Below are positions 7,612-15,339 of a DNA stretch of 64,000 bases, piece after piece (positions within the stretch are counted from its first letter, which is position 1; the number at the start of each line of letters is the position of its first letter). The notes beneath the pieces were generated by a model that was not told the DNA's origin, did not search any database, and saw nothing but the letters and a program-made list of their open reading frames with translations. The DNA comes from JBHENC01 sp046262295 (GTDB taxonomy: Bacteria; Acidobacteriota; Blastocatellia; Pyrinomonadales; Pyrinomonadaceae), in the NCBI GenBank assembly GCA_046262295.1, contig JBHENC010000006.1:248001-312000 (forward strand). Reading direction: 5' to 3'. A program made the translations under genes and the position numbers.

Positions 7612-10600
7612 ATGGAAAATTTATACAACCCAGATTTGATGCCGGAAGAAGAGATCAAGCAAACCTTCGTCGCGCGCCAGCCGCTCGTTGACGAACTCGT
7701 TTCCCTCATCGGCAAACAGCCCGGCGGCGCGGGCGTGCAGCACGTCGTCATCATCGCGCCGCGCGGGATGGGCAAGACGACGGTCTTTCTGATGGTGCGC
7801 TTTGCCGTGCGCGACGGCAACCTTGCGCGACGCTGGCAGGCCGTGCAATTTCCCGAAGAACGCTACGGCATCAACGACCTCGCAGACTTCTGGCTCGAAG
7901 TTCTCCACCATCTTGAAATTGATACCAATGATGCCGAACTGCGCCGCCGCATTGAAGAGATCAAAGCTCAATACACAAACGCCGACGATTTGCAGGAAGC
8001 GGCGCTGGCGCTCATCAAAGATTGGCGGCGCAAACACAAAAAACGGCTCGTCGTCCTCGTTGATAACTTCGATATGATCCTCGAACAGATCAACGACGAA
8101 CGCGACAACGCGCGTTTGCGTGACGCGCTGATGAACGACGGCACGCTGATGATTATCGGCGGCGCAACCACCTTCTTCCACGAAGCGCGCGCCTACGATC
8201 AGCCGCTCTACAATTTCTTCAAAATATACAATCTGGACAATCTGAAATTCGCGCAGATGCAGGATTTGCTACGCAAGCGCGCCGCGATTGACGAAATACC
8301 GAACTTTGAAGAAGTGCTCAAAGCCAACCACAGCCGCCTGCGCGTTCTGGAATATTTTACCGGCGGCAACCCGCGCCTCGTGCTAATGCTCTACCGCGTC
8401 ATCACGCAATCCGACATCTCCGAAGTCCGTCGCGGCCTCGAAAAACTGCTCGACGAAGTTACGCCCTACTACAAATCCAAAGTCGAAAGCCTCCCGCCGC
8501 AGCAACGAAAGATTCTGGATCACATCGCCCGCATCAGCAGCCAGACCAACGAAGGCCTGACGCCTACGGAAATCGCCGCCGCCACGCGCATGACGCCCAA
8601 TCAAGCGAGCGCGCAACTCAAACGCCTCTCCGAAAGCGGCTACGTACAGGCCGCCAACATACGCAGCGGGCGCAACACCTACTACACGCTCTCCGAACGC
8701 CTCTACGCCATCTGGCATCAAATGCGCTTCGGCCGCAACACACGCGAACGTATGGGCTGGCTCGTCACTATTCTGAAAGCCCTGTATGACGCAGAAGAGA
8801 TGGGCACACAAAGCGAAATCTTAGTCGCACGCTTTCACGAACATTTCAAAGCCGGGCGGCTCCGCCACGCTCGCGATACGCTCGAACATCATCGGTATCT
8901 CGCAGATGCTATGGGCGATTCGCCACTCCGTGTTAGCGCGCTGGACGGTGTGATTCGCGGCTACCTCAAACTCAAAGACATTGAAATATTGAAAAAGGAA
9001 TTGCTAACTACAATCGAACTTAAAAACCTTACTTCTCAAACTTTGAAAGCACTTCTCAACGCTGGGTGCATTAGCCAGCAGAAGTTTGACCATACAAAGG
9101 CTTCAAAAACTTCGCCTGCGAAAGACTCCCAGCAACGGCAGGCGGAAGCCGCCGCGCTGATCGAACTAGGTTTCAAAGCGTTCCTGGCAGACGAATTAGA
9201 AGAGGCGCTGCAATACTTTGATCGCGCGTTGGAACTTGAACCGGATGGGTACCATTCATTGATTCCTCGTTCTTTTGCTCTGACGAATATGGGCAGATAT
9301 GAGGAGGCACTTGCCAGCGTTGATCGATTTATGAAAACCCATCCCGCCGACCCATATGTTAACTATTATCGTGGGATTCCGCTTTCTGGATTGGAGCGAT
9401 ATGAAGAAGCTCTCGCAAGCTTTGACCTTGCACTAAAAGCGAACCCTAAATCGCATGATGCTTGGGATCGTCGTGGCTTCGCATTAGCAGAACTTGGCCG
9501 GTATGAAGAGGCTATATCGAGTTTTGATCGATCATTAAAGATTAAACCGAAATCCTTCGAGACTTGGCTGAATCGCGGCGGCGCACTTCTACAACTAGGA
9601 AAGTATAAAGATGCTCTAGCGAGCTTTGAGAGAGCGCTTAAAATTAATTCTAGTGCATATTGGGCATGGTATGGCCGAGGAACCACGCTTGCCCAAATGA
9701 GTAAATATGAAGAGGCCTTGAAAAGTTTCGATCGGGCATTAAAGCTTGATCCTGAATTTTACCGAGCGTGGCTAAATCGCGGTATCGTCTTAAGCAAGGT
9801 GGATAGACAGGATGCAGCAATCGAAAGTTTTGATCATGCTCTGAAAATCAAACACGATAAGCATGAAGTATGGTTTCACCGAGGGATGTCTTTAGGCATT
9901 CTTGGTAGGCGTGAGGAAGCAATCAGAAACTTTGATTCTGCAATAAAAATTAAATCCGACTATTCGGAAGCGTTGCACGCTCGCGGAGTCGTCTTTGCCG
10001 AATTAAATAAACACAAAGAGGCAATCAAAAGCTTTGACAAGGCTCTAAAGGCCGATCCTTCATTGTCTGGAGCTTGGCACGGACGCGGTAAATCTCTCCA
10101 AGAATTAGGCATGAACGAAGAAGCAATCGCAAGCTTTGATCGAGCTTTGAAGATTGATGCTGGCTATCAGGATGCTTGGCTTGGAAGAGGCCTTGTGTAT
10201 GTCGAACTAAATAATGACGAGGAAGCTATTAAAAACTTTGATCGCGCCGCAAAAGTTAAGTCAAATGATGATTGGTTCGTTACCTCTGTCGCGCGCTTAA
10301 ATAAATTTCTTGTTTTGGCGAGACAAGGTGAAGTTAAGTTAGCACGGCAAGCTTGGGAACAATTACTGGATTGCACTACTGAAGTTGAAAAACACGTTGC
10401 GGAAGAGCGATGGCATTCGTTATTAACGGAAACTTTATTACGAGCCGCGAAAACAGGTGATTTACAGGTTGTTCGAGATTCAATCAAGGATTCGGATTTA
10501 AGTGGATTCTTCTTTCCGTTCATCTGTGCGATTGATTATTTGCTTACAGGTGAAGATGTAATAATTGAAAAGCTTTCACCGGAAGTACGTGGAGTGGTTG

Positions 10601-10716
10601 AAGAAATAGCTGGCACGCTTCGTCAATCCGCTAGCCAAGCAGAAACGCCAAAAAGATCACGCACGCCTAAACCAAAATCAGGCGCGCGGCGGCGGACGCG
10701 GAAGCAGTTGCGGTGA
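7612..10716 (+). CDS. STAND-like ATPase with winged helix and 11 TPR repeats
   Basis: A 1034-residue protein. The start at 7612 (MENLYNPDLMPEEE) follows GAGGGCGAG. Residues 45-320 are an ATPase with P-loop 'APRGMGKTTVF' and Walker B 'RLVVLVDNFDMIL'. Residues 330-385 are a MarR-like winged helix ('LTPTEIAAATRMTPNQASAQ'). Residues 510-885 are eleven consecutive 34-residue TPRs, each with the 'A(W)xxRGxxLxxLxxYEEAxxSFDxALK' pattern. The C-terminus is helical and ends in a basic tail. TPR arrays in STAND proteins usually sense a ligand or partner, releasing the ATPase to oligomerise. From about 8950 codon use turns AT-rich compared with the GC-rich ATPase half, suggesting a fused TPR module of other origin. 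Confidence 0.87.
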   Translation: MENLYNPDLMPEEEIKQTFVARQPLVDELVSLIGKQPGGAGVQHVVIIAPRGMGKTTVFLMVRFAVRDGNLARRWQAVQFPEERYGINDLADFWLEVLHHLEIDTNDAELRRRIEEIKAQYTNADDLQEAALALIKDWRRKHKKRLVVLVDNFDMILEQINDERDNARLRDALMNDGTLMIIGGATTFFHEARAYDQPLYNFFKIYNLDNLKFAQMQDLLRKRAAIDEIPNFEEVLKANHSRLRVLEYFTGGNPRLVLMLYRVITQSDISEVRRGLEKLLDEVTPYYKSKVESLPPQQRKILDHIARISSQTNEGLTPTEIAAATRMTPNQASAQLKRLSESGYVQAANIRSGRNTYYTLSERLYAIWHQMRFGRNTRERMGWLVTILKALYDAEEMGTQSEILVARFHEHFKAGRLRHARDTLEHHRYLADAMGDSPLRVSALDGVIRGYLKLKDIEILKKELLTTIELKNLTSQTLKALLNAGCISQQKFDHTKASKTSPAKDSQQRQAEAAALIELGFKAFLADELEEALQYFDRALELEPDGYHSLIPRSFALTNMGRYEEALASVDRFMKTHPADPYVNYYRGIPLSGLERYEEALASFDLALKANPKSHDAWDRRGFALAELGRYEEAISSFDRSLKIKPKSFETWLNRGGALLQLGKYKDALASFERALKINSSAYWAWYGRGTTLAQMSKYEEALKSFDRALKLDPEFYRAWLNRGIVLSKVDRQDAAIESFDHALKIKHDKHEVWFHRGMSLGILGRREEAIRNFDSAIKIKSDYSEALHARGVVFAELNKHKEAIKSFDKALKADPSLSGAWHGRGKSLQELGMNEEAIASFDRALKIDAGYQDAWLGRGLVYVELNNDEEAIKNFDRAAKVKSNDDWFVTSVARLNKFLVLARQGEVKLARQAWEQLLDCTTEVEKHVAEERWHSLLTETLLRAAKTGDLQVVRDSIKDSDLSGFFFPFICAIDYLLTGEDVIIEKLSPEVRGVVEEIAGTLRQSASQAETPKRSRTPKPKSGARRRTRKQLR

Positions 10717-10747
10717 GACGCAAGGGGCGGGAATGGAAGTGAGAAAT

Positions 10748-10782
10748 GGAAAGGGCGGCGCAAGTGAATGGCCGCCCTTTCC
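10748..10782. terminator. Bidirectional terminator hairpin
   Basis: GGAAAGGGCGGC (10748-10759) and GCCGCCCTTTCC (10771-10782) form a perfect 12-bp stem with an 11-base loop. It sits between the convergent ATPase gene (ends 10716) and pckA (ends 10802), so it can serve both. Confidence 0.8.
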
Positions 10783-10801
10783 GATTGATGTGTTGATGCG
10801 T

Positions 10802-12403
10802 TTAGTCTGCGACGGGGGCGACGGCGCGGATTGATTCCGAAACTCCGTCCGAATATTTTTTGAAGTTTTCGTTGAAGCGTCTTGCCAAATCGCGGGCTTT
10901 TTCGTCGTAAGCGTTTTTGTCCGCCCAGGTGTTGCGGGGCGTGAGAACTTCCGTCGGAACGTCGGGACAGGAAACGGGGACATTGACGCCGAAGATTGGA
11001 TCGGGATTGGTTTCGACTTGCGCGAGACTACCGTTCAGAATCGCGCGGATCATGGCGCGCGTGTGGGCGATCTTCATGCGGTGGCCTACGCCGTATGCGC
11101 CGCCAGACCATCCTGTGTTGACGAGCCAGCAGTTGGCTTTGTGTTCGGCGATGCGTTTGCCGAGCAGGTCTGCGTAGACGCCCGGATGCAGCACCATGAA
11201 GGGCGCGCCGAAGCAGGTTGAGAAAGTCGCTTCGGGTTCTTTGACGCCGCGCTCCGTGCCCGCGACTTTCGCCGTGTAGCCGGAGAGGAAATGATACATC
11301 GCCTGTTCCGGCGTGAGGCGTGCAACCGGCGGCAGCACGCCGAAGGCATCCGCCGTCAGCATGATGATGTTTTGCGGGTGGCCTGCGTATCCTTCCGGCA
11401 CGATGTTCGGAATGCTTTCGAGCGGGTAAGCGGCGCGCGTGTTCTCCGTCTTCGAGCCGTCGTCTAAATCGAGCGCGCGTGTTTCCGCATCGCAGACGAC
11501 GTTTTCGAGAACTGTGCCGAACATACGTGTCGTTTGATAAATGGCGGGTTCGGCTTCGGGTGAAAGCTTGATGACTTTGGCGTAGCAGCCGCCTTCGTAG
11601 TTGAAAACGCCGTCGTGCGACCAGCCGTGTTCGTCGTCGCCGATGAGACGCCGTTCCGGGTCTGCCGAAAGCGTCGTTTTGCCTGTGCCGGAAAGACCGA
11701 AGAAGACCGCGACATCGCCCGCGTCTCCGATGTTCGCGGAACAGTGCATACTCATCACGTCGCGCTGCGGCAGCAGGTAATTGAGAATCGTGAAGACGCT
11801 CTTTTTCGTTTCGCCCGCGTAAGATGTGTCGCCGATTAAGACCAACTTTTGGTCGAAGTCAATCAGTATAAATGTTTCGGAGCGCGTGCCGTCGCGTTCC
11901 GGCACGGATTGAAACGAAGGAATGTTGATGATCGTAAATTCGGGTTCGTGCGCGACTCCGGCGTTCGCACGGTTGATGAACATCGTGCGGGCGAAAAGCG
12001 AATGCCACGCGAGTTCCGTGATAACGCGGACGGGTAACGTGTACTTTTCGTCGGCTCCGGCAAAGGTGTCCTGCACGAAGAGGTCTAGATTCTTCGTGTG
12101 CGCCATCATGCGGTCGCGCAGGGCGTTGAAACGCTCGCGCGAAAACTCTTTGTTGACTTCGCCCCACCAGACTTTGTCCGCGCTCGAAGGCTCGCGCACG
12201 ATGGCTTTGTCTTTGGCGGCGCGACCCGTGTGCTCGCCCGTGTCAACGACGAGTGCGCCGTGATCGGAGAAGATGCCTTCGCCCCGTCGCGCAATCTCTT
12301 CGTAGAGTTCGGGCGCGGTTAAGTTCCAGTAAACCGTGCGGGCATCCGTGATGCCGTAATTCTCCAAGCCGTAATCAGTGCGCTTGTGTCCCGTTTCCTG
12401 CAT
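10802..12403 (-). CDS. pckA: Phosphoenolpyruvate carboxykinase (ATP)
   Basis: A 533-residue enzyme converting oxaloacetate plus ATP to phosphoenolpyruvate, the entry step of gluconeogenesis. The P-loop 'FFGLSGTGKTTLSADP', the metal-binding 'GDDEHGWS', 'HCSANIG' and 'NTGWSGGAYGVGHRMK' are all intact. Length matches the ATP-dependent family (520-540), and the lack of GTP-type motifs agrees. The start has AAAAGGAA eight bases upstream. It stands alone: a convergent ATPase gene lies downstream across a strong hairpin, and a small coiled-coil gene lies upstream. With the aldolase fbaB further right, it suggests growth on organic acids or peptides. Confidence 0.97.
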   Translation of the reverse strand: MQETGHKRTDYGLENYGITDARTVYWNLTAPELYEEIARRGEGIFSDHGALVVDTGEHTGRAAKDKAIVREPSSADKVWWGEVNKEFSRERFNALRDRMMAHTKNLDLFVQDTFAGADEKYTLPVRVITELAWHSLFARTMFINRANAGVAHEPEFTIINIPSFQSVPERDGTRSETFILIDFDQKLVLIGDTSYAGETKKSVFTILNYLLPQRDVMSMHCSANIGDAGDVAVFFGLSGTGKTTLSADPERRLIGDDEHGWSHDGVFNYEGGCYAKVIKLSPEAEPAIYQTTRMFGTVLENVVCDAETRALDLDDGSKTENTRAAYPLESIPNIVPEGYAGHPQNIIMLTADAFGVLPPVARLTPEQAMYHFLSGYTAKVAGTERGVKEPEATFSTCFGAPFMVLHPGVYADLLGKRIAEHKANCWLVNTGWSGGAYGVGHRMKIAHTRAMIRAILNGSLAQVETNPDPIFGVNVPVSCPDVPTEVLTPRNTWADKNAYDEKARDLARRFNENFKKYSDGVSESIRAVAPVAD

Positions 12404-12477
12404 GACAAGTTCCTTTTCAGAATAGAATTTTCGCCGCCCCGCTGACTAATTGATGAGGGCGTGTGCGGTGTCTGAAG

Positions 12478-12756
12478 TTAGCTTTCGTTGGAAGCCTTTG
12501 AAGCGCGCTTCACCTCGGCGTCTTCTATCGCTGCCGTCTGGCGTCGCTCGTGCGCGAGTTCGCGCAGGGCGACGGCCAGATCACGTGCGGCGCGTTCGAG
12601 GCGCGTCGCGCACGCTTCCAAATCCGTCGTGTCTTGATTTGAACGCACGGCGACCGCCGCGAGCGCCGCTTCGATTTGCGCTTTGAGACGCGCCGCCTCC
12701 GTTCCAGTCTCTTGTTCGGCGCGTGTCGGTGGGGGGGGCGAAAGTTTCGTTTTCAT
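12478..12756 (-). CDS. Small Ala/Glu-rich coiled-coil protein, unknown function
   Basis: About 92 residues from ATG 12756 (MKTKLSPPPPT). The rest is a predicted long amphipathic helix rich in Ala, Arg and Glu ('RLKAQIEAALAAVAVR', 'RLERAARDLAVALRELAHER'). There is no signal peptide or catalytic motif. A run of eight G (coding Pro-Pro) at 12731-12738 is a possible slippage site. The ribosome site is weak. It ends 75 bp before the pckA start on the same strand and may be transcribed with it. It could be a structural or regulatory coiled coil; the function is unknown. Confidence 0.5.
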   Translation of the reverse strand: MKTKLSPPPPTRAEQETGTEAARLKAQIEAALAAVAVRSNQDTTDLEACATRLERAARDLAVALRELAHERRQTAAIEDAEVKRASKASNES

Positions 12757-13173
12757 ACTTTTAAGATAAGAACATCCAATTAAACGTGTCCGGTCTATTC
12801 TAACTTTCCGGCGCGTCAACATCAGACGCGCAATACCTTATTCGTCGCAACCAAATGGCGGACACAACAGCAGTGATTAATGTTTAGAATATGTACTGTC
12901 TTACATCAAGAAATGCGTCTTGGGCAAGTCCGCAGCGAAGACTTTGGGCACAGAGCGCGATGTTCCCGATGGATTCGGCGGAAGCGTAAGATGCGACATC
13001 GCCGGTGGATTGACGCTTCGACCGCGTTGCCGCGCCCGCTTTTACTCGCGTCCTATGGAGGCTTAAATCGAGCCTTGCTACGCGACGCCGAAGCTCTCGC
13101 GCCGCCGGTCGTTTGTTTGACAAAGCGCGCTACGGTCAAGTATAAAATTATACTTTCAATCAACAAATTAAAG
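12757..13173. other. Intergenic region upstream of the histidine operon
   Basis: No convincing gene is present in 12757-13116; the open frames there have no ribosome site or family features. The right end contains the histidine operon promoter (13117-13146). The -10 overlaps an inverted repeat AAGTATAA-AA-TTATACTT (13138-13155), which may be an operator. Confidence 0.5.
13117..13146 (+). promoter_or_regulatory. Sigma-70 promoter of the histidine operon
   Basis: TTGACA (13117-13122) is a perfect -35 box. TATAAA (13141-13146) is a near-perfect -10 box, with an 18-base spacer. Transcription would start near 13153, about 325 bases upstream of hisZ, giving a long leader. Confidence 0.8.
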
Positions 13174-13305
13174 ATGAAAACGCCACGAACCAATCGCGTC
13201 ATAAGCGCGCACAATGATCTACGTCGCCATCATCATGGCGAATGGCAGTGCCATCAAAGGAGCGCGCCTCGCCTGTCTTTCACAAGCGGTGTCGCGGGCG
13301 GTTAA
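13174..13305 (+). CDS. Putative histidine-operon leader peptide
   Basis: A 43-codon frame starting 21 bases after the predicted transcription start. It encodes 'RRHHHGEWQCHQ' in its centre: three consecutive CAT codons (13228-13236), with further His codons at 13210 and 13255. It is followed by a terminator hairpin at 13337-13379 and then hisZ. This order matches ribosome-mediated attenuation, in which scarcity of charged tRNA-His changes leader folding. The ribosome site is weak, and only five His codons are present against seven in a row in E. coli. I could not identify a convincing antiterminator. Treat it as a candidate. Confidence 0.45.
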   Translation: MKTPRTNRVISAHNDLRRHHHGEWQCHQRSAPRLSFTSGVAGG

Positions 13306-13336
13306 AAGTAAAACTTTCTCGCGCCCGGTTTTCAAA

Positions 13337-13379
13337 GAAGACGCGCTGCCTATCAAGAAAGTTCCGGCAGCGCGTCTTC
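13337..13379 (+). terminator. Terminator/attenuator hairpin before hisZ
   Basis: GAAGACGCGCTGCC (13337-13350) pairs perfectly with GGCAGCGCGTCTTC (13366-13379) around a 15-base loop; CTTTT follows. It lies within the predicted histidine leader, 100 bp upstream of hisZ, where an attenuator is expected. No other plus-strand gene upstream needs a terminator here. Confidence 0.7.
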
Positions 13380-13478
13380 CTTTTGTCGAAACGATATTTC
13401 GTGGAATGACAGTAGGCGATGAGCGCGAACGCCGTATAAAATTTCGCGGGCGATGGTTTCAAAAGTTTCAAAGATTCG

Positions 13479-14612
13479 ATGACTGAACCGCTTTCTAAAG
13501 TTCCAAACGGCATGAGGTATTACTTCGGCTCGGAGGCGCGCTTGCGGCGGCGCGTCGAGGATGCCGCGATGACGGTTTTCGACGGCTGGTCTTACGAAGA
13601 AATTTCCACGCCGACCGTTGATTACTATGCGCTCTTTGAACGCGGGATGGGCGCGCGTGAGGCTTCGCGTGCATTTCGTTTCACGGACACGGACGGGCGG
13701 CTGCTCGCGTTGCGCCCCGATGTCACGTCGTCCGTCGCGCGCTCCGCCGCAACGCTTTTCGCAGACCGCGCGCGACCTTTGCGTATGTGCTACGCCGCCA
13801 CCGTTTTTCGCCAGACACCGCGCACGCACGCCGAAGCGCGCCGCGAATCAACGCAACTCGGCTGCGAATTAATCGGCAGCCGCAGCGCCGAAGCAGACAT
13901 AGAGATGCTTCTTATCGCTACGGAAGTGTTAGAGAAACTGAATCTGGGACGCGAATGCTGCATCACTTTGAGCAGCGTCGAAATCTTTAACGGCGTCGCG
14001 GAAAATTTATCGCTTGACGCGGAGGCGCGCGAAACGATGCGGCGCTTGATTGATTTGAAGGACGCCGCCGAACTCGAACGCTTTCTCGCTCCCTTCGCGC
14101 CCGCGCCGGATGAGCGCGCCGCCTTCGCACGCCTGACAAGGCTCTCCGGTAAGCGCGAAGTGCTCGCGGAAGCGCGCCGCGTGATTACGAATCCGCGCTC
14201 AATCGCCGCCCTCGATCATCTCGAAAAACTGTGGAGCGTGATTGACTCGCTAGGTTATGCGGACGTCTTTGAAATTGATCTCGGCGATGTCTCCGGCCTC
14301 GATTACTATACGGGTCTGATCTTCAAAATTTACATCGCAGGCGCGGGCGCGCGCGTCGGGCGCGGCGGGCGCTATGATAGCTTGGCCGCAAACTTCGGAC
14401 GCACCGAACCGGCGACCGGCTTCGTCTTAGAACTCGACGGCATCACAGACGTGCTCGCGCGCCGCAGCGATTCACACGATGCGCCGAACACACATAACGG
14501 CAATCACGCCGCCGACAACACGACACATCTCGAAACCGAAGACACCACAGCGCTTTTTCTCGAAGCGCAAAAGCACCGCGCCAGAGGCCAGCGCGTGCTA
14601 CTTAACAAATAA
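13479..14612 (+). CDS. hisZ: ATP phosphoribosyltransferase regulatory subunit
   Basis: A 377-residue paralogue of histidyl-tRNA synthetase lacking aminoacylation activity. It binds short-form HisG and confers histidine feedback. The class II synthetase core is visible: 'NGMRYYFGSEARLRRRVEDA', 'LRPDVTSSVAR', motif-2-like 'CYAATVFRQTPRTHAEARRE', 'STQLGCELIG' and 'SGLDYYTGLIF'. The C-terminal 50 residues are rich in Asn, His and Thr and look unstructured. It is the first gene of the his operon, behind a long leader with a hairpin. Its presence explains why the adjacent HisG lacks the C-terminal regulatory domain. Confidence 0.93.
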   Translation: MTEPLSKVPNGMRYYFGSEARLRRRVEDAAMTVFDGWSYEEISTPTVDYYALFERGMGAREASRAFRFTDTDGRLLALRPDVTSSVARSAATLFADRARPLRMCYAATVFRQTPRTHAEARRESTQLGCELIGSRSAEADIEMLLIATEVLEKLNLGRECCITLSSVEIFNGVAENLSLDAEARETMRRLIDLKDAAELERFLAPFAPAPDERAAFARLTRLSGKREVLAEARRVITNPRSIAALDHLEKLWSVIDSLGYADVFEIDLGDVSGLDYYTGLIFKIYIAGAGARVGRGGRYDSLAANFGRTEPATGFVLELDGITDVLARRSDSHDAPNTHNGNHAADNTTHLETEDTTALFLEAQKHRARGQRVLLNK

Positions 14613-14666
14613 GGAAAAGATTCCAAAAGATAAATGAACCGAAACCATAACTATCTTCGTCTATCT

Positions 14667-14690
14667 CTGAAAACTGAAAACTGAAAACTG
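14667..14690. repeat. Heptanucleotide tandem repeat (CTGAAAA)n
   Basis: 3.4 copies of CTGAAAA between hisZ and hisG. Period-7 arrays with other units occur inside purL (40819-40908) and, as a 14-bp period, between purS and purB (about 51842-51866). They therefore look like one class of short tandem repeats in this genome. Confidence 0.7.
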
Positions 14691-14694
14691 CTTT

Positions 14695-15339
14695 ATGCTT
14701 TCCGAATTGACCATTGCCGTCGCCAAGGGGCGTATGCAGACGGATGCGTTTCGCTTGCTGGCGCGGGCGGGCGTGCGTGTGAGCGAAGAGAGTTTGCGTT
14801 CGCGGCGGCTGGCGATTGAAGACGAAAGCGGGCGCTATCGTTTCCTGTTCGTCAAGCCTGCGGATGTGCCCGTTTATGTCGAACACGGCGTCGCGGATTG
14901 CGGCGTAGTCGGGCGCGATGTGCTGCTCGAATCCGAAGCCGACCTGCTGCAACCGCTCGATCTGAAGATAGGCGCGTGTCGCATCGCGGTGGCGGCGCGC
15001 GAAGGCAAGTTGACGCAGAATCTCGGCGCGTTGCGCGTGGCGACGAAATACCCGCGCGTTGCGCTCAAGCATTTCAGCGAGCGCGGCGTGTCCGTCGAAA
15101 TCATAGAGTTGTCCGGCTCCGTCGAGCTTGCCGCCGTGCTCGGCCTCGCCGATTGCATCGTAGACGTGGTGGAAACAGGGCGCACGCTCGCCGAAAATAA
15201 TCTCGAAGTAATAGAAGAGATCGCCACCTCAACCGGACGCCTCGTCGTCAACCGCGCGAGCTATCAATTGAAGGCGCACGCCGTCGCAGAGCTGGTCAAC
15301 ATTTTGACCGAAGCGGTTAAGGGAGAATTACCGGCATGA
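14695..15339 (+). CDS. hisG: ATP phosphoribosyltransferase catalytic subunit, short form
   Basis: A 214-residue enzyme catalysing the first step of histidine synthesis, condensing ATP with PRPP. It begins 'LTIAVAKGRMQTDAFRLLARAG'. It has the family 'DCGVVGRDVLLE' and 'ATKYPRVALKHF' segments and the PRPP loop region 'DCIVDVVETGRTLAEN'. The length matches HisG-S, which needs HisZ, encoded 82 bp upstream. It overlaps hisD by four bases. Confidence 0.96.
   Translation: MLSELTIAVAKGRMQTDAFRLLARAGVRVSEESLRSRRLAIEDESGRYRFLFVKPADVPVYVEHGVADCGVVGRDVLLESEADLLQPLDLKIGACRIAVAAREGKLTQNLGALRVATKYPRVALKHFSERGVSVEIIELSGSVELAAVLGLADCIVDVVETGRTLAENNLEVIEEIATSTGRLVVNRASYQLKAHAVAELVNILTEAVKGELPA

Noticed and set aside
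13214..13486. 90-codon frame overlapping the histidine leader and hisZ start
   Set aside because: No ribosome site, runs through the terminator hairpin and into hisZ; the overlapping His-codon frame fits the position better.
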